Assembly: GCF_000002425.4 (NCBI RefSeq)
Contig: NC_037255.1
Location: forward strand, 10,994,622 to 11,058,621
Direction of reading: 5' to 3'
Source: Physcomitrium patens
Lineage: Eukaryota > Streptophyta > Bryopsida > Funariales > Funariaceae
Length of the DNA: 64,000 bases
Shown one piece after another: positions 21,859-34,300 of the stretch. Made by a program: the position numbers and the translations under genes. The notes under the pieces are model-generated. The model had not been told where the DNA came from. It ran no database searches and worked only from the letters and a program-made list of their open reading frames with translations. The number at the start of each line of letters is the position of its first letter. Position 1 is the first letter of the stretch.

Positions 21859-24800
21859 AAGGCCCTTCCGCCGGATTTATGTGCACCACTGCGCTCGGAA
21901 AGCTTTCGCCAGACCCCAGCTTCCGTGGCTATCCTGGTGCAGGAGCTTCAAATTTGAGAAGATTCTAAACGCCAGATGTTTTCCGTGTGTAGGTGAATGC
22001 AATTACTAGATCTAAATTAGTGAAGGGCCTAAAGCAAACCCTGGATGCGTCCTTAAATTGTCATTATATAGACTAAAATAACTTCCGAAATACATTTCTC
22101 ATTATTTCTCAATTACTGCTCTTTCTTGCTCTGAAAAAACAACCTTTCACAAAAACATATTTAGATGCTTCTTCGAAAGGGAAAGGAAACTATATGGTTG
22201 TGTTGCACATTGGGAGAAACTAGAGGTATATGCTACGGCGGCCTGGAGACAAAGCCCACAAATGTTGTATCATTAGTCGTTTTTCCCCTTTACATACTAA
22301 TTTGTACATACTGGAGATTAGACAACACTGAGCAGTAGCTCCTGTGGCCTTCGACGAGTCTTGTGTGAATCGCCTGTTTGTTGAATCGTTAATCGTCACT
22401 AAAGCTTCACAAGCGCGTCACTTGTCCCTGAGCCAGATGCTTTGAAGCTCTCATCGAAAAGCCTGCAATTTCTACACATGCTTCGGATTGTCCCAGTTGC
22501 GCAGCTGGCAAAGTGGGTTTGTTTTTTTTTGTCTTGTTTGTTTGTTTTTTTGGTTTGCTTGCTTGTTTGCTTGTGCTCCCATTCATCTTCCTACTTTTTT
22601 GTCTGCTCTGCTGTTGCAAGATTTTGCATTGTGGAAAATGACTAAAGCGACTTTGAACCAGTTCTTACACGTAAGAGGTTTCTGCCCTAACGTAGCCACC
22701 GTATACCTAACGCTATGCCAGCAAAGATCGGCAAGAGAAAGCAGCAGTCACGGTCCATTCCCCTTCACAAAACTGTGCATGGAAGAATCCAAGGCGCAGA
22801 CTCTGGAAGTTTGTGATCATGAAGGTTCTAGAATCCTTCATTCATTCAGAATACATCCCCTGAAATACTTATCCATTCCAAATTCATTTCCAATAATGGT
22901 GATACATTCCTCCAGCTTCGACTCTTCATTGAACATTAAATGGCACACTGTGTCCTTTAAAACTGGGATTATTTGAAGTTGATGGTGCAAATTAATACCT
23001 TTGTAGACCAACATTTCCTCTCTTTTCTGTGCTAAGCTGCCACCAACAACAAACAATTCACCATGAAACCTAGAACCATGGCTCTAGATGGCTCCACAAA
23101 GGACCCAAATTGTAGGCACATTTCTATTGTGGGATAGAGAAACCCACTAATGTGTAGGAATGGAGACCATGGGCCTCATTCACACTGGGATGAGGACTAT
23201 TTTTCCAGTGGGCCCTAGATCACACTGGAAGGCATGGGGGTGAGCTCATAGGGAAGCAGGACTCACATGAGATGTGCCTTGCACAGGTGATCCATTACTC
23301 TCAGGATGACCTTTATTTTGCCATACCCTCCAATCAATACTCCAATTCCATTGTTAAAAAGAATAATTATTTAAAGAACAATGGAAAGTTCAAGCAAATT
23401 TGAGAAAAAAGGGCAAAGGAGAGCCCTCTTTAATTTCAATGACTTCCCCTTGACTTCCAATCTGATCATTGGAAAGAAGTTTCTGGAATCAAATTTGTGG
23501 GATAGAGTGAGCCTTGACCCACAAGACTAAACATGTGATTCAATTGTGACTACTCAAACAATTGAATTGAATATATGAGGACACTGAATTCTGCAAAATA
23601 ATTTTGGGGATTTCACGCATAATGCATGTGGGTACAATTGACAAGGAAGAATGACTTTGAGTAAATCACAAGTGGGTACAGAACAGAAAATCATTTTTTT
23701 GAACTTTTAGTACCTTTAAACTTTGCCATATATTGCACAATTCTGCTTTATATGTTTACATATTACTTTAATTCAGTCCAACAAAAAGAAATCATCTTTG
23801 TTAAAGATTGGGTCGTTCCTATCCCAAATACAGAATTCAATTGACTACCATAACAAATGTTGTGATAATTATGTACACTATGACATGAGAACTGTGATTG
23901 TAAATAAAATTCTGCATGCATGTACACGAACATAAATATAAAACTAACATTTCTTATGCCATCTTTGATTTGTACAAGAAAGTGATGTAGTCATTTTTAT
24001 AATGTTGAAGTTCAGATGATTATATTGACATGTTGAAGACTATATTTTTACATGAAAAAACTTAAAAGAATCATGAGGTAAAAACACTAAAGTATTCTGT
24101 CAAAATATCAGATAACAAATTATAGTTTTGCTGAGACAAATAAAAAATAAAAATAAAAAACCAAAATATTACAACTAAGAATTTCAATTATTTCAATTTC
24201 AATTTTTAGTCTAATTAAATATCAAAATTTAATTGAAATATTTACAGTCGAAATCGAAAATTCTAAATACACACAATTACAAGGTGTCATAGTAATCCTT
24301 TAAATTTATATAAGTTGTTTATAAAATTTAATCATATAATAATAATAATAATAATAAGTTAACTCCAATGGTTTTTCTATATGAAATATTTAATAGGTAA
24401 AAATTACATATTACATATATTAATTGAATATTTAATTACTTGGCACTACAATACAAGGTCTTCAATACAATACATATACATTGAAATCATATATATATAT
24501 ATATTACACACATACACATACACATGCATACACACACACAAAATTATTTGCTACAAATACTTTTGGATTCAACTGCCAATCACACCCACAGTTAAGAATC
24601 ACGTACAACATCAAGAATTGGTATGCTATCAAGCAACCCAACACACAAGCACACATGGTAGAAACCCAGAATTTGCCATTTCAATAATTTACAATATTCC
24701 TATTGATTTGTTTCAACCAAGGAACTCACTCCCATGGTGGCATGCAGTCCAGCAAAGTAGCTCATGTTACAAGGCCTAATGGATGAGGATTGGGCCTCAA

Positions 24801-25346
24801 AAGAGGATAGATGGATGAGGGCCACACCACAAGGAAAGTCTGCATGGAGCCAAGGGCAAGGCAGGGCAGGGCAGGGAAGGCCGCCTGGCGAGGGTAGAAA
24901 CGTCACAAGGGCCTCGCTTCACTGGATTAGAATAGAAACCCACGCACCCCAGAAGACACGTGAAGTGAAGAGAAGAACTGGGTCGGGGGCCGACACCTGC
25001 CTGCACTCACGCACAGCAGCGCTGCAGTGCGGGGAAGGGGAAAAGGAATGGAAAAGGCAAGGTAAGGCGAAGGGGGAGTGAAGCACAGCTTAGCGTAGCG
25101 GAGTGGAGCTGGAGGGATACCCACCTCCTCCGACTGATCCATCGACTGGCGGACGGGGAGTAGGAGGAGGAGGGGGTGGGGTGGGAAAGTGGGTGGGTGC
25201 CCTCCTGCCCTTTCTTTTGCGGTCCCCTTCCCACCCCCGCCCTATGCCCCCCGCCCTTCCTTCCTTCAAGAAACGGTCTCAGACGAACTGCCAAAGAGGG
25301 AAGGGGGTTGGCTGATATCACAGGGACAGGCACCACGGCCTTTTGA
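21859..25346. other. Intergenic, including the BRM promoter side
   Basis: From 21859 to about 24700 the sequence is mostly AT-rich with a TTTG-rich tract (22521-22573), an (AAT)n run (24337-24356) and TA/CA runs (24488-24540). Long frames near 22488-22976 look like chance. From about 24750 to 25346 composition becomes G-rich and purine-rich, including repeats of GGGCA near 24860. This is likely the promoter and 5' leader of the BRM gene. No coding gene is supported. Confidence 0.5.
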
Positions 25347-28300
25347 ATGCAGGCTCACGACGGGGAGGTGCCGGCATGCAGCCGGCCCCCCGCCATAGCT
25401 CCAGATCTACCACCATCTTCCGCTGAGAACCCGACACTGACACCGTCACAGACACCTGGAGTTGTAGGGGGGGCAGGGGTAGCGGCAACAGTCACAGCAT
25501 CCTCGCAGCAGCAACCACAACTTCAAGGAGCGCAGTCTGTGAATCAGTCTAGTTCGCAGCAGCAGCAGCAGCAACAACAGCCTCAGCCACACCAACCAGG
25601 GGTGCCGACTCAGGGGGCGTTTCAGCAGGGGCATCAGCAAAGCAATCAACAACAACAAAATTTAGGTGTTAGCAATAGTGGGGGTGCCACTTCTTCTGCA
25701 GCATGGACACAGCTTGCCCCTGCTTATTTACTTCAACAGGTGGGGAGATACTGCAATCGCTGTCGGAGTTATGTCATTACATGATTGCCACTTACCAAAC
25801 CCTAAGGAAGTTTTTTTTGTCTCTTTTTCTTCGATTAGGTTCGCCTATTCTGTTTCTTTTAGAACCTGCTGAATTTCAGGCTTCGTGTTGTTTATGGGGG
25901 GCCTGCCATGATCAATGCAGTTTCCGCTGGACCTTTCGTACTAAGTTGGCCCTTCCGTCTACAGAGTTTGATAGTTGATAGATTACGCTAAGGGCATATC
26001 TTGGGTTTTACTTAGGAGGGTTAGTCTGCTTTTTTGAACAGTGTTACGTGCACACTTCGTTAGCCTCGGCATATCTATCTTTGCGCTATCGTATTGTATA
26101 TTTGTAGAATTTTTTGGAATTTACCCGCTGGTTCAGGTGGCATGGTGCGTCTCATCGTCTGTGTCGAGTATATAGGAGATCTATTCCTGTTTTATTCTCA
26201 CATCGCGATTACTGTGGGTGTGTGTATTTTTTGTTTTAATTTGTATATCCTTCATCCTTTAAAATATCACTTTTCCTTAGTACTGGATATTGCACATTAT
26301 AAATCAGACCGGCAGTGTGGTCGAACTTATTCGGTTTATTTTGACATATTTCATATAGCGACTGTGGGGAAGGAGAGTAGTTCGAAAATTCCCCTACGTA
26401 AAGAGGCTGGGGACTGATCGGTCTTGGCTTTTCAACTGATTGGTATTACTGCCCCCTCTTAGCATGAATAGAGCTGCTGGTAGTCTTGGGTTCCTGTCTT
26501 ACCATTATTAGGGTTCTAAGCTTGAAACATAAAGTCCTATGTCCACCTCTGTTTACCTGTTCATCGAATTTATTTCTTACCTCTCTATAATCTGGGGGTA
26601 TGGCCATCATAGTTGCCCAGAGGGTTGGTGTTAGGATGTTTCTCAAGTGTTCGGAGAGTGCCACGGGTCGCCTCTATCGTCTTAATCGTAACAGTGAAAT
26701 ATAAACAGTGTTCTTGCGAGGTCTTTTTCAAGTTGCTGGTTTTCATTACCAAAGATTGCTTCATTATTCCATTTACCTTAGATTGCACTTCACTAAGTCA
26801 CTTGATATACTGATCGATGTTTCAGAAAATGCCTCAGCTTGCTCAATTGACTTGCCGTAAACTGATTTATCCTATATTGCTGACGCCTAGTGTATCTAGT
26901 AGTGCGGGCATGATAATTTGTTTTGTTGCTCTTCTGATGTTTCCCTTATATTTTTCTCTCGAAGATTTTCCCACCTTTAAATACTGAAGTCGAGTTGTGC
27001 ACACTATCATATATATATATATATAGTTTTCGGTTGTTGATTGGCTTGTGCTGTGATGTCGTTTTTCTGCAGCTGCAACATTTGCGAGACTCTGGTCAGG
27101 CCAGTGATCCACGATATAAGACAATATTATCCTTTCTTCAGGCTCAGCAGGCTGCCGGAAACAATCAAGGAGTTGCGAGCATCGGTGGTAGCACTGGAGG
27201 GGGTCCTTCTGGCTCCCTCCCTTCTTCAATTCAGCAAAGATTTCAGCAGGATGGAAATTCTCGGAGCAGCGGTGATTCCCAGACCACCAGCTTGGGTAAT
27301 TCTGACTCTAGTCGCGGATCTCAGTCACATTCTCAAGCTGCATACCTGCAGCAAGCGTTGCTATCTGCACAGCAGAAAGCTCAAGCTACTGCTTACAGCC
27401 AGCAGAAGGTTACTAAGCCCTTGCAAACAGGTCCCACCAGGGATTTCAACAGCGCAAACAACCTTAACATGCAGGTACGCGCATGCACCTCAATATTTCC
27501 TGATCTGAACTCTTTTTTTCAATTTGTACAGTATTTTAGCGGTCCTGAGAAGGAAAGGTTGAACCTTAGCTGTTTCCAGATTTAGAGTTAGGGTTTGTGA
27601 ACCTTGTGTCCACGCACTTGTACAGGGAGCGAGAGTGACATTAATTCTAGTTATCGCTTCACACGCCACTGCGCTGCTCACAGCCAAAGCGTGTCAAATA
27701 ATATTCGGCATTCAAAGGGCTACTTTTATTGGCTTTCTTCGAGTGAATCGAATTGTAATGGTGTTTGTCTCAGGAGTTAATGCATCGGCAGCTTGCTGGA
27801 AGACAATTGCAACAGCTACCACAACCTGGAAGTGTCGCCGGTGGTCAGACTAATTCGGCTGAGAAGCCTAGAAATCAAGCACGGCCCGGTAATCAGCAGC
27901 CATCACGGTCAGATGCTATGTCTGTTGCCTATCCTCATGGGAGCTTTCCACGACCAACTTCAGGAGTGGTGCAAGGTGTGCAAAATCACCAACAGCGTGT
28001 TCAGAGTAATTCGAGCTCTCAGTTTAGTGGTATGACAACTGTTAGCTCCGCTATGCCCGCCAATACTCTACTCCCTGTGCAAGCTCAATCTTCCACACAG
28101 TTTTTACCTCAATACCAAGCTCATGTAGCAGCTATGCAGAATTTGGCTGGTCAAAGTGGTATGATGATGTCTCAGACCAGACCGATGGCAGTATCTGGTC
28201 CGCAGCTGACTTCAGGTGTAGACCAGAGCCGGATTGGAGCAGTGGGTGGAGCTCCCATGCTTATGACATCTAGTGGCCTTCCATTAGGTGGATATCCCAA

Positions 28301-31300
28301 ATCGGTTCCTATGCCTATGTTCTATCAAGGTATACATGGCAGCAATTCTTCTGTCTCTGGCGGAACTGCTCCTGAAATGATCCCTAGTTTTGTAATGTAT
28401 CATAACTCGGCTCAAGGTGGGGAGGCTAGGACTCAGTCAAGTGCTACTCTTCAATCCAATACAGGTACGAGTTATTTTATTTTATTTTTATTTTTATTTT
28501 TTAATAATTTTATTTTAATGAAGAGAAAGTTTGATTTGAAGGTTCCTTCAGTTTTTGCTAAGTTCATTCCTAGTTCTTGCACCTTACAGTCTGGTCTCTC
28601 ACACACAATGCTTTGTACCACCCTCTTTTATTTGCTATAATTGAAAAAGACTGGGATTTGGCAGTTTGTGATCTAATCTGTAGTTGTAAAAATATTTACA
28701 GGTCCTGTGAATAGCACTTTGTTATCATCGAAAGCTTCAAATGCAGAGTCTGGTACAGAGACAATTGACAGATCAGGTAGTGGGTCCAATCAATTAGGTC
28801 AACCTACAGCGCAGCCGCAAGTTTCTAGACCAACCTTGACTGTGGGCGGTGCAGAAGGTTTTGGAGTCTCCCAGCAGTCTAGGCACCCTCCAGCTCAGCA
28901 ACAGCCTTCAGGTTTTGGTTTCAGCAAGTACCAGCTTACACTACTTCGAAATCAGATATTGGCTTTCAAGAAGCTTAGAGCAAGGAAGGTGTGTATCATC
29001 AACATTTTAGAAGTGGATAACCTATGTGAATCGAATGTTTAATTTGTCCTAGGCATCGGGTAGGATAGTTTTTGATGTAATCATAGTACATGTTCATCAC
29101 TTCTCCGTTGCCAAGATAGTCTACTACGAGTATGTTACTCAAAAAAGTTTCTTTTTTGTTTTGATCTGCAGCCTGGGGAAACTACTGTCGCTGAGGAGAT
29201 AAAGCGTCTTATCAATCCTCCGCTTCGATCATCACAACATTCCTCTCAGTTATCGGCTGTTTCGCGTCTTAGAGAACAAGCCCCTATCCCTCAAGCCGTT
29301 GGGAAGGAACCCGAGCCTTTAGGAAAAGTTGCTCATGAGTCTAATTCAAAACCCGTTGAAAACCGAACCAAGGAATCGTCAGTTACTAAAGATTCCGAGG
29401 TTTCAAAGGAGGTGAATACTAGAGATGGAGCTATAAAGGTGGACGGCACTCCCTCAGCTACTTGCATGCCGAATGTTGACAGTGGGAATGGTAAAGGTGC
29501 CCCAAGCATGAAGCTTGAATCCCCTCAAGTTAAGTCTGAACAAAGAATAAAACATGAGGGTGCTGCAAAGACGGAGACGAAGGACATGAAGTCTAACAAG
29601 GTCGATATTAGCAGAATGTCCGGACCAACTTCTACTCCCAATGTAACAGGAAGCAGAACGCCTCCCCCTTCTACTTTGATGCCACCCTCCATTCGAAAGG
29701 TTTTACCAGTTAAAATGACTCCTTATCGTGGTCCCCTCTTTGATTTCCCTCCTGTCAGTAAAAGAATTGATGGAGCTGCACTTTCTCTACCACCTCAAGC
29801 AATCCCTTGGGGTCAGCCAGTTTCTCTTGGCTACAAAGTCGAGGATCTTCTTTTGGATGAAGGTGTGCGTGTCATTGACAAAAAAAGAGCGGAGAGGCTT
29901 GAAACAATTTCAGATGTTTTGAATACAAGAAACGGCAAGAAGTTACTACAGTCCTATCAGATCGTGAGGCTTCGTATTGAGGAAAAGAAGTTACGGCTGC
30001 TGGAGCTTCAACATCGTGTTCGGGATGAAGTGGAGCAGCAACAGCAGGAGATAATGGCTATGGGGGAGCGGGCTTACAGGAAGTTTGTTCGCTTATGTGA
30101 TAGGCAACGGATGGACCTCTCTAGACAATCGATTACGCTGCAAAAGACTACTCGTGAAAAGCACTTAAAAGCACTTATGCAGTGGCGAAAGAAGTTATTA
30201 GAGTCACAGTGGGCATCCAGAGATGCGCGTGTTACTAGGAACAGAGGTGTTGCGAAATATCATGAACGTATGCTCAGAGAGTACTCCAAGCGGAAGGATG
30301 AGGATCGCACTAAGAGGATGGAGGCTTTGAAAAACAATGACGTTGATGCCTACAGGGAGATGTTAAAACAGCAACAAGGTCAGCTTAATGGAGACGCTGG
30401 GGAGAGGTTTGAGGTGCTGTCCTCCTTCCTCTCACAGACAGAAGAATATTTGCATAAACTGGGAGGAAAAATATCCGCTGTTAAGAATCATCAGGAACGA
30501 GAGGAAGCTGCTACAGCAGCTGCAGCTTCTGCTAGAGCACAGGTATTACAGAATGCTCCTCCAGTGCTAGTCTGCTGAGCATAATATGTACGTTTGATTT
30601 GGAACCAGCGGCTCGGCTTTTGGAGTTGGAATGAAGTATTTATGTTGTGTCTGGATTACATATCTGACCTTACACTTGTTTACTCGTAGGGTTACTCAGA
30701 AGAGGAAGCGCAGCAAGCAGCAATCCGAGCTAGTGAAGAAGCTGAAGTTAACGGTTACGTTAACAGAGTGCCACATGATTCTTCTGTACATAAGTAAGTA
30801 TATCTGCTAACCTTTTCGGAATGTGGCATAGCATTTTTCGTATGTTTGCGATCGAGGACCTACTGCTTTTATATTGCTTCCGGTCATTGTTGACAATTGT
30901 AACACTTGTGTTGTGGATTAATGTTTTTACTAACTACGCGTTGGCAAGTATGGAGCTTATTAACCCTGTCCTTGCTTCTTCTACGACTGAATTCTCTATG
31001 GACGTCACAGATATTACAGTTTGGCGCACGCAGTGCATGAGAAGATTGTCAAACAACCATCAATGCTTGCTGTTGGTGTGTTGCGAGATTACCAAATGGT
31101 AGGTGTTGGTATTTGAATTATATCTTTCCCTCTTAAAGTTCGGCCACAACACCTTTGTAGACGGCAGTTGAAGTCATGAAATTTCGAAAGGCAATTTCGA
31201 ACGGTTTAATGTAGAAGGGCTACCTCTTTGAGCGATTCGGAATTGTGTTGGCGTAACGAGGAATTATGTGTTCTGAATTGCTTCTGTTTTTTTACAGGTG

Positions 31301-34300
31301 GGTTTACAGTGGATGCTATCATTGTACAATAATAGGCTGAATGGGATACTTGCGGATGAAATGGGACTCGGGAAAACAGTCCAGGTGACGTTGCACTTTT
31401 TCGAAACGCATGAAATGAAGTTCATTTGGGTTATGTTCGAGAGACGGACATCAATTTTAGTTTTTGTACATGGTCTATTTTTCCACTTTTAAACAGTTTT
31501 AAATCTTAAAAAGTACTCGATCTCTGGTTAGAGAATTTTGTCAGACTTAAAAATGCACACACTGGTCCTCACATGCTACGGACAATAATTTTTGCACTTG
31601 CACATTAGAATATTTGAAAGTAGATGACATGTCTTTTTAGAGGTGTGTTTGGTAATATAATATGTTAGTTGATACCAATTTGTTTGCGTGCGGACCTCTA
31701 CAGGTAATGGCACTTATTGCTTATCTCATGGAGTTCAAGGGCAACTACGGACCCCACTTAATTATTGTACCCAACGCTGTTATGGTTAATTGGAAGGTAC
31801 TTTTTGTTCACTATTGTTCAAGTTACTTTTTGATGAAATGAGAAGTTCTTTTTGGCCATACTAGCTTCTCCTAACTTAACTGAATTCGATTTCATACATG
31901 ATTTTATTTTTCCTTATGACTTACGGTACTTTCCTGCTAAAATTTACTCATTGTTCTTACTGTGTACATTGACATTACCATTTGTGCAGAGTGAGTTAAC
32001 GAGATGGCTCCCATCCGCCTCTTGTATATATTATGTTGGACATAAAGATCAACGTGCCAAAATATTTTCCCAGGTTGGTTTTCTATCAGAATATCTAGCT
32101 CCAATTCTAGTTGCAATATCTGATTTTTCACTTGTTTCAATCGATCCATAATCCCCCTTTTCGTTTGCTCTGCTCAGGAGGTGTGCTCGATGAAGTTCAA
32201 TGTGTTGGTGACAACGTATGAGTTTATTATGCGCGATCGATCTAAACTGGCAAAAGTGGATTGGAAGTACATAATTATCGACGAAGCCCAACGCATGAAG
32301 GATCGTGAATCACGTCTTGCCCGTGACCTCGATCGATTTCGTTGCTCGCGGCGATTGCTGCTTACGGGCACTCCACTACAGGTATATGTCATAGTGCTCT
32401 TTCGATCTGTCTTCTTGACAATTGGGATCTATGTCTCCATCTAACGTTTGTCCAACATCATACATGGCATTTTGTCACCGTGCTGATGACGGTTGGTATC
32501 TTTGCAGAATGATCTTCATGAGCTGTGGTCGCTTCTTAATCTGCTACTCCCTGAAGTATTTGACAACAGTAAGGCATTTCATGAGTGGTTTTCGAAACCC
32601 TTTCAGAAGGACCCCACTCAGAGTGAAGAGGATGATTGGCTGGAGACTGAGAAAAAAGTCATTGTTATTCATAGGCTCCACCAGATTCTCGAACCTTTCA
32701 TGTTGCGGCGTCGTGTTGAGGATGTAGAAGGATCTCTTCCTCCCAAGGTGATAATTTGTTCACTATCGTTAATAGTGCAATTCATGTTTTGTGATCATCT
32801 TTTGACGCCATCCAGTCATCTTTCAATTTTTAGATTATATGCCACAAATTCATCTTTAGGACGATATCCTTATTTCAATTTTTATCCTGGTTCCACAGGT
32901 ATCAGTTGTTCTTAAATGCAAAATGTCAGCATACCAGGCAGCAATTTATGATTGGGTGAAAACAACTGGGACCCTGCGTTTAGATCCGGATGATGAGGCC
33001 CAAAGGATCGCTGGAAACAGCAAGCGGCAAGCACGAGCCTACGCTCCATTGCAGAATAAGTGTATGGAACTACGTAAAGTCTGCAATCACCCATATTTAA
33101 ATTATCCTCCGAGGTATCATATCCAAGGGGATATGACAGTACGTACCTGTGGGAAGCTGTGGATTCTAGATCGTATCCTGGTGAAGCTGCATAAGACGGG
33201 CCATCGAGTCCTGCTCTTCAGCACTATGACTAGGTTGCTGGATATACTAGAAGATTACTTACAGTGGAGAAGACTTATTTACCGTCGCATTGACGGAATG
33301 ACAACCCTTGAGGCTCGGGAATCAGCTATAGTTGAGTTTAATCGGCCGGATTCTGACTGCTTTATCTTTCTGCTTAGTATTCGTGCTGCTGGCAGAGGTC
33401 TTAATCTGCAGACAGCTGATACGGTGATTGTGTATGATCCTGACCCTAATCCAAAAAATGAGGAGCAAGCCGTGGCACGGGCACATCGCATTGGGCAAAA
33501 GAGAGAGGTTCGTGTTATTTACATGGAGGCTGTGGTCGAAAGTACTCCAAGCTATGAGAAGGAGGATGAGCTGCGGAGTGGGGGATCCTTGGACGAGAAA
33601 GACGATGAAATGGTACCCATAATTTATCAATGAAATCTTGATTAGGTCGTTAGTTGTTGTTTTACTGGTTAATGGTGTGATTTGAAGTTTTTGTTCTTGT
33701 GTTCGCACTTGTACCTTTGATTCTGCACTATGAAGTGATCTTTGCTGCTTTTTGTAGTTGTAAGGGTGTTTGTACTTGAGCTTTATCGTGTTTGGTTCAG
33801 GCTGGTAAGGATCGGTACGTGGGTTCCGTGGAGAGCTTGGTTCGCAATAATATTCAGCAGCATAAAATCGATATGGCTGATGAAGTTATCAATGCTGGGA
33901 GGTTCGACCAACGAACGACTCAGGAGGAGAGACGACTCACACTGGAAGCTCTATTGCATGATGAAGAAAGATATCAGCAAACAGTTCATGATGTTCCCAC
34001 TTTACAAGAAGTGAATCGAATGATCGCAAGAACAGACGACGAATTGGAACTTTTTGATAAAATGGATGAGGAATGGAAGTGGGTTGGTGATCTTCTCCCT
34101 CATCATAAAATTCCTAAATGGATGCGTGTTGGGTCTCGAGAAGTCAATGCTGCAATTGAAGCCACTTCCAAAGAGTCCATGAAGAAGGGTTTCTTGGGAG
34201 CAGTGGGGACACAGGAAGCTGAAGACCTGTTAGCTCATCAGGTGATAAAAGGACCTGCTGCACCTCCAAAAGCTCTTGAGAAACGCTCCAAGAGTACCAG

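Noticed and set aside
22488-22976. 162-codon plus frame in the spacer before BRM
   Set aside because: Begins in a T-rich simple tract, shows no domain and has no coding-like pattern.
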